A stretch of DNA of 19,811 nt from assembly GCA_963642705.1 (NCBI GenBank), contig CAVIHU010000034.1, positions 1 to 19,811 on the forward strand. The letters are read 5' to 3'. Position numbers and translations under genes: made by a program. The stretch is from UBA11524 sp963642705 (GTDB lineage: Bacteria; Bacillota; Clostridia; Christensenellales; Aristaeellaceae). The notes beneath the pieces were generated by a model. It saw only the letters and a list, made by a program, of their open reading frames with translations, ran no database searches and was not told where the DNA came from. Of the stretch, positions 14,806 to 19,811 are shown piece after piece. Every line of letters begins with the position of its first letter. Position 1 is the first letter of the stretch.

Positions 14806-15681
14806 TTATGCAGACAGCCACGCGCCGAGCGCCATGAGCGCCAGCGCCGCCAGATAGTACTCGGACGGCATTTCGCGGAAAATGAGCAGCGACAGCAGCG
14901 CGGCAATGAACGGCGCCACGGCATAATACGCGCTTGTCCTCGCCGCGCCGAGCACGCGTTGTGCGTACACGTAGAAGTAGATGCTCAGCCCGTAGGCGAC
15001 AAAGCCGACCGCCAGCGCCGCCAGCACAAAGCGGAACGCAGGCAGCTCCTCCCCGATGCACAGCCCGATGACGAGCGAGCCGCCGCCGGAGAAGACGCCC
15101 TTAAGCAGGACGATTTCCAGCGGATCGCTGCTGGACAGCTTGCGCGTGCAGTTATTCTCGAATCCCCAGCAAACGGCCGCCAGCAGCACGAGCAGCGAGC
15201 CGCCCGAAAACTGCAGGCTTGATATATCCTCGAAGGACAGCAGCGCACAGGAGAGCGTCACCAGCAGAATGCCAAGCCACAGCCGCGCCGAAATTGCCTC
15301 GCGGAACACAAGCAGCGCCACGAGCGCCGTCGCGACGATCTCGAAATTGTTCAGCAACGATGCGTTTGCGGCGGTCGTGCTGTTCAGCCCGAGCATCAGG
15401 CAGACAGGCGCGGCAATATCCAGCAGAATCATCGCGAGGACATACGGAAGATCGGCACGGGTCAGGTGCATTTCACGCCCGATGCGACCGGTCTGCCGGC
15501 GGATGAGCGCAATCGCACCCATACCGAAACCTGCGCCGAGATACAGCAGCCCCGCCATGACGGTCGGCTGCACCTCGCTGAGCAGGAGCTTCGAGAACGG
15601 CGCATTCAGCGCATACAGTGCGGCAGCCAGCAGCGCCAGCGCAATGCCGTGCGGCGCCGCACGATGCGTTTCATCCTTCAT
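14806..15681 (-). CDS. EamA-family (DMT superfamily) transporter
   Basis: The 291-residue inner-membrane protein has about ten hydrophobic segments in two EamA repeats. The first covers about 10-135 (ALYALNAPFSKLLL...NFEIVATALVALLVFREAIS) and the second about 150-290 (GFENNCTRKLSS...ISTYFYVYAQ-like, then YYAVAPFIAALLSLLIFREM). Both repeats carry the typical P.......l.FrE ending. The ATG at 15681 is preferred to one at 15687 because GGAGG is only two bases from the latter, and because 15681 forms an ATGA overlap with the stop of the preceding YitT-like gene, a sign of translational coupling. The substrate is unknown; family members export amino acids, metabolites or nucleotide sugars. Confidence 0.88.
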   Translation of the reverse strand: MKDETHRAAPHGIALALLAAALYALNAPFSKLLLSEVQPTVMAGLLYLGAGFGMGAIALIRRQTGRIGREMHLTRADLPYVLAMILLDIAAPVCLMLGLNSTTAANASLLNNFEIVATALVALLVFREAISARLWLGILLVTLSCALLSFEDISSLQFSGGSLLVLLAAVCWGFENNCTRKLSSSDPLEIVLLKGVFSGGGSLVIGLCIGEELPAFRFVLAALAVGFVAYGLSIYFYVYAQRVLGAARTSAYYAVAPFIAALLSLLIFREMPSEYYLAALALMALGAWLSA

Positions 15682-16334
15682 TTGCATTTCCTCCCTGCAG
15701 CTGCCCCAAGCGCGGTGCCAAGCCCTTTTTGGCGCAGCACATCTCCATCAAAGCGCTCGACGATGCCGATGATTTGTCCGGACAGAATCACGGTCAGCAG
15801 CGAATAGGCGATCTGCCGAAGCGGAATATAGCACAGCGACAGCCCAAGCACGATGAGGTCGGACAGCAGATATACCCACTGAATCGGAAGGTGTGTCAGC
15901 CGGCTGACGGACATCGCCAGCGCATCATCGCCGCCGGGCGCACCGCCGTACCGGACGCACAGCCCTGCACCGATACCGACAAAGAGCGACCCCGCGATCG
16001 CCGCGAGCAGCTTCGATTCCACCAGCGCCGGCACAAGCGGCGCGAACGGCTCCAGCAGCGCATACACGGCGGAATACCACAGGCACGCAACCGCCGAATT
16101 CAGCAGGAAATCGCGTCCCAGCGTCCGCCAGCCCAGCACATAGCAGGCGACATTCAGCACGAGCGCGGACAGCGCCGGTGAAACGGAGAGCAAATGCTCC
16201 AGCAGCAGCGTCAGCCCGAGCACGCCGCCTTCCGTCACGCCCGCATGCGCATGGATGTTGCACATGCCTGCCGCCTGAATGGTGCTGCCGAGGAGCGTCA
16301 TGATGACGGATCGCTTTGAAAAACCGCTTGACAA
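15678..16334 (-). CDS. YitT-family (DUF161) membrane protein
   Basis: The 218-residue protein has five to six hydrophobic segments. The family pattern is visible in GVTEGGVLGLTLLLEHLLSVSPALSALVLNV (ends GVTEGG and LVLNV, about 32-62), in SLFVGIGAGLCVRYGGAPGGDDALAMSVSR (ends SLFVG and MSVSR, about 115-144), where GGxxGGxD is typical, and in the following DLIVLGLSL segment. The C-terminal DUF2179 domain found in many YitT proteins is missing, so this is the short form. The function of the family is not established. The start is TTG at 16332-16334, five bases after AAGGAAGG; an internal ATG at residue 12 is a possible alternative. It is the first gene of a leftward pair with the EamA transporter. 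Confidence 0.8.
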   Translation of the reverse strand: MSSGFSKRSVIMTLLGSTIQAAGMCNIHAHAGVTEGGVLGLTLLLEHLLSVSPALSALVLNVACYVLGWRTLGRDFLLNSAVACLWYSAVYALLEPFAPLVPALVESKLLAAIAGSLFVGIGAGLCVRYGGAPGGDDALAMSVSRLTHLPIQWVYLLSDLIVLGLSLCYIPLRQIAYSLLTVILSGQIIGIVERFDGDVLRQKGLGTALGAAAGRKCK

Positions 16335-16375
16335 AATATCCTTCCTTTCCGCGTGTTGTCAGAACAGCTGCTATT

Positions 16376-16404
16376 ATGGTAACGAATGCCGCGCGATTTG
16401 TCAA
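16376..16404 (-). promoter_or_regulatory. Promoter of the YitT/EamA pair
   Basis: On the minus strand a perfect TTGACA (16399-16404) and TACCAT (16376-16381) are separated by 17 bases, about 42 bases before the TTG start codon. Confidence 0.65.
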
Positions 16405-16453
16405 GCGCACCCGCATTCCCCCTCATCTATGATGCAAAATCAGCAGCAAGGGG

Positions 16454-16645
16454 ATGGCGAGCCCTGTGGAATTGCTCAAGACTCGGGTCAAAAAGCCGTT
16501 TTTCCGCTCTTTGTCTGCCGCAATCGGCAGCGCGTCGGTATCGGGCATCTGCGGCGTGGTCGATTTGGCGGTTGTCGGGCGGTATGAAGGAACAAACGGT
16601 GCGATAATCGTTAGCGCCGCCGGAGCTTTTATAAACTGCACCTGA
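16454..16645 (+). pseudogene. Probable N-terminal remnant of a MATE-family transporter
   Basis: A 63-codon frame reads ELLKTRVKKPFFRSLSAAIG, then GVVDLAVVGRYEGTNGA, a pattern like the first membrane helix of MATE efflux proteins (…ivDtifVGrylG…aAlav). It stops after INCT, where a full protein would continue for about 400 residues. The ATG has its purine-rich stretch directly against it, so translation is doubtful; a GTG at 16466 is slightly better placed. The stranded fragment sits between two leftward units, directly beside the serA terminator, so the rest was probably deleted. An alternative is a chance frame. Confidence 0.45.
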
Positions 16646-16680
16646 AAACGGATTCACTGCCGACCTCAGCAATGAATCCG
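16645..16680 (-). terminator. Terminator of the serC-serA operon
   Basis: On the minus strand CGGATTCATTGC (16669-16680) pairs with GCAGTGAATCCG (16649-16660), 12 pairs with one G-T, eight-base loop, followed by TTTTC. It lies 16 bases after the serA stop codon. Confidence 0.85.
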
Positions 16681-16696
16681 CTTATTTGAATCGGAA

Positions 16697-17863
16697 TTAC
16701 TCAAAAACCCTGACACGAATGACGCCGGCAATCGTGCGGATGACATTCAGCGCCTGCCGCGAGGGCATTTCCGCCATTTCCATCACGGTGACGGCAACGG
16801 TCTTCTTCGACTTGTTCTGCAGGTTATCGATGTTGATATGCTCCGCCGAGATGCAGGTTGTGATGGTCGCGACCATGTTGGGGATGTTCTCGTGGATGAC
16901 GAGCACACGCACGTTTTCGGGCTTGCCCATCGGAAGCTCGGGCAGGTTCACGCTGTTGTGAATCGAGCCGTGCTCCAGATAATCGCGCAGCTCAGCCGCT
17001 GCCATGCGTGCGCAGTTGTCCTCGCTCTCCGGTGTCGATGCGCCCAGATGGGGGATGCACGTCACCCTGTCCACGCCAAGCAGCTCATCGCACGGGAAAT
17101 CCGTCACGTAGCCGCCGACCTGACCGTCCGCAATCGCCTGCTTGAGGTCGGCAACATTGACCAGTTCGCCGCGCGAGAAGTTCAGCAGGATAACGCCCCT
17201 CTTCATCTTCGCGAACGCCGCCGCATCGATGGAGCCGCGCGTCTTGTCGTTGAGCGGCACGTGGAAGGTGATGTAATCCGCCTGCGCGTACAGGTCGTCA
17301 TTCGTTGAGGCACGGCTGACGCTGCTGTTCAGTGCCCATGCGCTTTCAACCGAGAGGAACGGGTCGCAGCCGACAACCTTCATGCCGAACCCGGCAGAGG
17401 CGGCGTTTGCGACCAGACAGCCAATGGCGCCCAGACCGATGACACCCAGCGTCTTGCCGCGCAGCTCCGGTCCGACAAACTGCGACTTGCCCTTTTCGAC
17501 CAGCTTCGCCACATCGCCCTGCCCCTTGAGCGTATCCGCCCAGCGGATGGCAGGCACCACATTGCGGCTGCCGATGACGAGCGCGCCGAGCACCAGCTCA
17601 GCCACCGCGTTCGCATTCGCGCCGGGTGTATTGAACACGGCGACGCCCTGCTTCGTGCACTGATCCAGCGGAATATTGTTCACGCCGGCGCCCGCGCGGG
17701 CAATGCCCAGCAGTTCATCGCCGAGCGCCATGTCATGCATCGCGGCGGAACGCACAAGGATACCTTCCGGTACAGGCTCTTCCGCGCTGATGGCATACTG
17801 CTCCGCCGACAGCTCCTCATGAATGATATCGGAAATCGAATTCAGCGTTTTGATCTTATACAT
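16697..17863 (-). CDS. serA: D-3-phosphoglycerate dehydrogenase, short form with ACT domain
   Basis: The 388-residue enzyme oxidises 3-phosphoglycerate to 3-phosphohydroxypyruvate with NAD, the first step of serine synthesis. The outer catalytic part contains ILVRSAAMHD and IARAGAGVNNIPLD. The NAD-binding motif is GLGAIG (143-148), followed by the acidic CDPF. The active-site triad of D-2-hydroxyacid dehydrogenases is present: Arg231 in NFSRGELVN, Glu260 in PCDELLG, His272 in IPHLGAST. A C-terminal ACT domain (about 317-388) suggests serine feedback control, as known for relatives. The start at ATG 17863 follows AGGAG eight bases upstream; an 18-codon upstream extension lacks a ribosome binding site. 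It is 74 bases downstream of serC on the same strand and is followed by a terminator. Confidence 0.95.
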   Translation of the reverse strand: MYKIKTLNSISDIIHEELSAEQYAISAEEPVPEGILVRSAAMHDMALGDELLGIARAGAGVNNIPLDQCTKQGVAVFNTPGANANAVAELVLGALVIGSRNVVPAIRWADTLKGQGDVAKLVEKGKSQFVGPELRGKTLGVIGLGAIGCLVANAASAGFGMKVVGCDPFLSVESAWALNSSVSRASTNDDLYAQADYITFHVPLNDKTRGSIDAAAFAKMKRGVILLNFSRGELVNVADLKQAIADGQVGGYVTDFPCDELLGVDRVTCIPHLGASTPESEDNCARMAAAELRDYLEHGSIHNSVNLPELPMGKPENVRVLVIHENIPNMVATITTCISAEHINIDNLQNKSKKTVAVTVMEMAEMPSRQALNVIRTIAGVIRVRVFE

Positions 17864-17876
17864 GATGTTTTCTCCT

Positions 17877-17896
17877 GTCGCAGACTTCGTCTGATT
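17877..17896 (-). repeat. 20-base hairpin motif in the serC-serA gap, identical to 6853-6872
   Basis: On the minus strand AATCAGACGAAGTCTGCGAC is present just before the serA ribosome binding site; CAGAC and GTCTG form a small stem with a GAA loop. The same 20 bases occur on the plus strand at 6853-6872 in the folded region before the dehydrogenase operon. Confidence 0.65.
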
Positions 17897-17937
17897 TCGT
17901 TCTGAACAGTGTCGCAATGGACTTCATGTCCCTTGCC

Positions 17938-19014
17938 TTAAGCATTCTCCAGCTCGAATTGCTTCATGAATGCAACCAGCTTCCTGACACCTTCCATCGG
18001 CATGGCGTTATAAATCGACGCGCGCATACCTCCGACCGTCCGATGCCCCTTCAGGTTCACCAGCCCTTGTGCCGCCGCCGCCTTCACGAACGCCGCATCC
18101 TTGTCCGCATCGCCGGTCACAAACGTCACGTTCATCAGGCTGCGGTACTTCCTCTGCGCCGTCGGCTTGAACAGCCTGCTGTTGTCCAGGAAGTCGTAGA
18201 GCAGCGCCGCCTTCTCCAGATTCACCTTGTAGATGGCCTCAACGCCGCCCTGCGAACGCAGCCAGTCGAAGGTCAGTCCGGCAAGATAGATGCCCCACGT
18301 GTTCGGCGTGTTGTACATGCTGCCCTTGTCCGCCTCGACCTTCCAGTTCATCAGCTTCGGGCAGATGTCCTTCGCGTGACCGAGCAAATCCCTGCGGACG
18401 ATGACGATGCACAGCCCGGACGGACCGATGTTCTTCTGCGCACCGGCATAAATCACGCCATAACGGCTGACATCCATCGGCTCGGAGAGAATCAAGGAGC
18501 TCGCATCCGAGACAATCGGCGCCTTCGCGTCCGGCAGCTCAATATAGCGCGTGCCGTAAATCGTGTTGTTCTGGGTGATGTGGACATAATCCGCATCCGG
18601 ATCGAGCTTCACGTCCTTCATGTCCGGCACATAGGTATAATTGGCCTCGCGGCTGGACGCGGCGATGTTCACCTCGCCGTAGCGCTTTGCTTCCTCCGCA
18701 GCAAGATGCGCGAAGTTGCCCGAATCGATGTAGTCCGCCTTGCCCTTGACCATCAGGTTCAGCGGAACCGCGGAGAATTCCAGCGTCGCGCCGCCCTGCA
18801 TCATCAGCACCTCATAATCGTCGCTGATATTCATCAGTGCGCGCAGGTCTGCGATGGTCTTATCGAAAATATCGGTATACATCTTGCTGCGGTGAGACAT
18901 CTCCATCACGGACATGCCGGCATTGCCGTACACCATCAGATCCTTCTGCGCCTTTTCCAGCACCGGTTCTGCAAGCATCGACGGTCCCGGCGAAAAATTA
19001 TATACACGCTCCAT
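17938..19014 (-). CDS. serC: Phosphoserine aminotransferase
   Basis: The 358-residue class V aminotransferase uses pyridoxal phosphate and glutamate to convert 3-phosphohydroxypyruvate to phosphoserine, the second step of serine synthesis. Family marks are YNFSPGPSMLAEPVLEKA at the N-terminus, SVMEMSHRSK (35-44), LMMQGGATLEFSAVP (70-84), the HITQNNTIYGTRY substrate loop (145-157), and the PLP-binding Lys194 in YAGAQKNIGPSG. VRRDLLG and the C-terminal GHRTVGGMRASIYNAM also match. The start at ATG 19014 lies seven bases after AGGAGGT; an earlier GTG at 19023 overlaps that site. It is first in an operon with serA; the phosphatase step (serB) is not in the window. A leftward terminator-like hairpin lies 54 bases upstream of the start. 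Confidence 0.97.
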   Translation of the reverse strand: MERVYNFSPGPSMLAEPVLEKAQKDLMVYGNAGMSVMEMSHRSKMYTDIFDKTIADLRALMNISDDYEVLMMQGGATLEFSAVPLNLMVKGKADYIDSGNFAHLAAEEAKRYGEVNIAASSREANYTYVPDMKDVKLDPDADYVHITQNNTIYGTRYIELPDAKAPIVSDASSLILSEPMDVSRYGVIYAGAQKNIGPSGLCIVIVRRDLLGHAKDICPKLMNWKVEADKGSMYNTPNTWGIYLAGLTFDWLRSQGGVEAIYKVNLEKAALLYDFLDNSRLFKPTAQRKYRSLMNVTFVTGDADKDAAFVKAAAAQGLVNLKGHRTVGGMRASIYNAMPMEGVRKLVAFMKQFELENA

Positions 19015-19067
19015 TGCGTGCACCTCCTACTATAATAAAGTCGTATCTACGCTAACCTTCGGTTGAG

Positions 19068-19118
19068 AAAAAACGATTTGGAAGGGGAAGGAGCGTAGCG
19101 ACTGAGCCTTCCAAATCG
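19068..19118 (-). terminator. Strong leftward terminator-like hairpin upstream of serC
   Basis: CGATTTGGAAGG (19074-19085) and CCTTCCAAATCG (19107-19118) form a perfect 12-pair stem with a 21-base loop. On the minus strand it is followed by six T (19068-19073). Read leftward it would stop transcription arriving from the insertion-sequence side, or act as an attenuator if a serC transcript starts farther upstream. No T-box signature was seen. Confidence 0.65.
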
Positions 19119-19165
19119 CGCGGCGTCTGCCGCCTCCATTGGGTATCGAAATCCACTTGGGATTT

Positions 19166-19174
19166 TGATATAAT
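19166..19174 (+). promoter_or_regulatory. Extended -10 promoter element at the IS110 left end
   Basis: TGATATAAT (19167-19174 with the TATAAT at 19169-19174 and a TG before it) is an extended -10 box. At 17 bases upstream the sequence is TCGAAA, so no usable -35 is present in the inserted state. Confidence 0.55.
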
Positions 19175-19180
19175 CTTCTC

Positions 19181-19372
19181 GTGCGGACAGAGGATCACGA
19201 ATCCCTCCATGTGGCTGCTGTCCACTTCGATAAGAGTGTGACCTCTGTTCCTGCGGGATTTCACTTATGAGCCGGATGTCGCAGCGTACCTGCTGTCTTC
19301 GCATGTCCAAGTAGGTTTTGACCCGCTTCGTTCAGAGGACTGTCCGCAACTTGAGCTTTCGAGGTGTTTTCT
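19181..19372 (+). ncRNA. Candidate IS110 bridge RNA / transposase leader
   Basis: Two consecutive stem-loops with large internal loops fill the gap before the transposase. The first: ACAGAGGaTCAC (19187-19198) with GTGACCTCTGT (19238-19248), enclosing GTGG/CCAC (19211-19225). The second: GCGGG (19253-19257) with CCCGC (19322-19326), enclosing GCAG/CTGC (19281-19293). IS110-family elements such as IS621 are known to make a bridge RNA from this non-coding end, with one loop pairing to the target and one to the donor DNA. The match here is to overall layout only; loop guides were not assigned. Confidence 0.5.
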
Positions 19373-19811
19373 ATGCTGTTCGTCGGTATTGACATTGCCA
19401 AGCGCAACCATGAGGCGTCCGTTATCGCTCAGGATGGGAGCGTTGTCCGCAAGGCCATGCGCTTTGCCAATTCCCAAGCGGGTTACAACAAATTCATGGA
19501 CATGGTGCGCGGTCTCAGCGAACCCGTCGTGTTCGGCATGGAGGCGACGGGACACTACTGGCTGACGCTCTATACCCATCTGCGCAATGACGGCTTTACG
19601 GTGCATGTCATCAACCCCATCCAATCTGACGCGCTGCGTGGCATGTACATCCGCAAGACCAAGACGGATTCTGTTGACAGCGTCATCATCGCCGACGTCA
19701 TCCGCTTCGGCAGATATTGCGAAACCTCCGTAGAACCCGGCGATCTCCAGGCTATACGTGAACTGTGCCGCCAGCGGTTCTATGTCATCGACATGGCTTC
19801 TGACCTGAAGC
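19373..19811 (+). CDS. IS110-family transposase, N-terminal part
   Basis: The frame starts at ATG 19373, six bases after GAGGTG, and runs off the right edge after 146 codons. The RuvC-like DEDD domain is clear: Asp7 in FVGIDIAKRNHEA, Glu57 in FGMEATGHYW, and Asp99 and Asp102 in RKTKTDSVDS. NPIQSDALRG before the last motif is also typical. The C-terminal domain with the catalytic serine is beyond the window, so intactness cannot be judged. The enzyme catalyses RNA-guided insertion and excision through a circular intermediate in characterised relatives. Confidence 0.93.
   Translation, partial: MLFVGIDIAKRNHEASVIAQDGSVVRKAMRFANSQAGYNKFMDMVRGLSEPVVFGMEATGHYWLTLYTHLRNDGFTVHVINPIQSDALRGMYIRKTKTDSVDSVIIADVIRFGRYCETSVEPGDLQAIRELCRQRFYVIDMASDLK

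Larger units (their letters stand above)
19150..19811 (+). mobile_element. Left part of an IS110-family insertion sequence, cut by the window edge
   Basis: A DEDD transposase preceded by about 200 bases of folded non-coding sequence is the standard left end of an IS110-family element. The exact left boundary cannot be seen; it probably lies between 19119 (end of the serC-side hairpin) and 19168 (start of the extended -10 box). An imperfect inverted repeat (ATCGAAATCC at 19145-19154, GGATTTTGAT at 19160-19169) is in this interval. Confidence 0.75.

Noticed and set aside
17917..19035. A 372-codon rightward frame opposite serC
   Set aside because: His/Arg/Val-rich shadow with no recognisable motifs, lying over an intact serC.
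19047..19310. An 87-codon leftward frame over the insertion-sequence left end
   Set aside because: It covers the hairpin and the candidate bridge-RNA region, has no positioned ribosome binding site and no family resemblance.
19119..19372. A serine T-box leader for serC on the minus strand
   Set aside because: The AGGGTGGNACCGCG antiterminator signature and specifier-loop features are absent.

Overview
The window looks like a chromosomal segment of a GC-rich, low-motility-signature Firmicute, most likely a gut-type clostridium. Supporting signs are strong AGGAGG-type ribosome binding sites, sigma-A promoters of the TTGACA/TATAAT kind, short hairpin terminators, and family content (YitT, AzgA-like permease, SerC/SerA pair, SMC, RsmG, secreted glycoside hydrolase). 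The taxonomic placement is an inference from style and content. No phage genes, CRISPR array, tRNA or rRNA was seen.

Layout. (1) 1-450: two leftward units, the 5' tip of an unidentified gene (1-40) and a small Pro/Arg/His-rich single-pass membrane protein (178-384), each with a good promoter and separated by a terminator. (2) 764-6622: a rightward cluster of a secreted, domain-permuted GH3 glycosidase, a secreted protein of unknown function, and a divergent AzgA/NCS2-like permease. The two gaps between these genes hold stable hairpins. (3) 6623-7033: a 411-base gap with a terminator, a folded RNA-like block and a promoter. (4) 7034-10156: a tightly packed rightward operon of an iron-type alcohol dehydrogenase (one metal-ligand His replaced by Gln), two DUF218/YdcF-SanA proteins and RsmG, ending in a terminator. 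(5) 10439-13999: SMC with its own promoter. (6) 14000-14296: a hairpin-dense spacer bracketed by two identical 33-base terminator-like hairpins. (7) 14297-16334, leftward: a small secreted cystatin-like protein, an EamA transporter and a YitT-family membrane protein, the last two translationally coupled. (8) 16454-16645: what looks like the stranded N-terminus of a MATE transporter. (9) 16697-19014, leftward: serC then serA, two of the three steps from 3-phosphoglycerate to serine. (10) about 19150-19811: the left end of an IS110-family insertion sequence cut by the window edge. A folded non-coding stretch in front of the transposase has the layout expected of a bridge RNA.

The items most worth a second look are the candidate bridge RNA of the IS110 element, the unclassified folded block at 6828-6945 (which shares an exact 20-base hairpin with the serC-serA gap), the hairpin array after smc, the secreted cystatin-like protein, and the permuted GH3/permease cluster. 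Housekeeping genes (rsmG, smc, serC, serA) look intact and ordinary.
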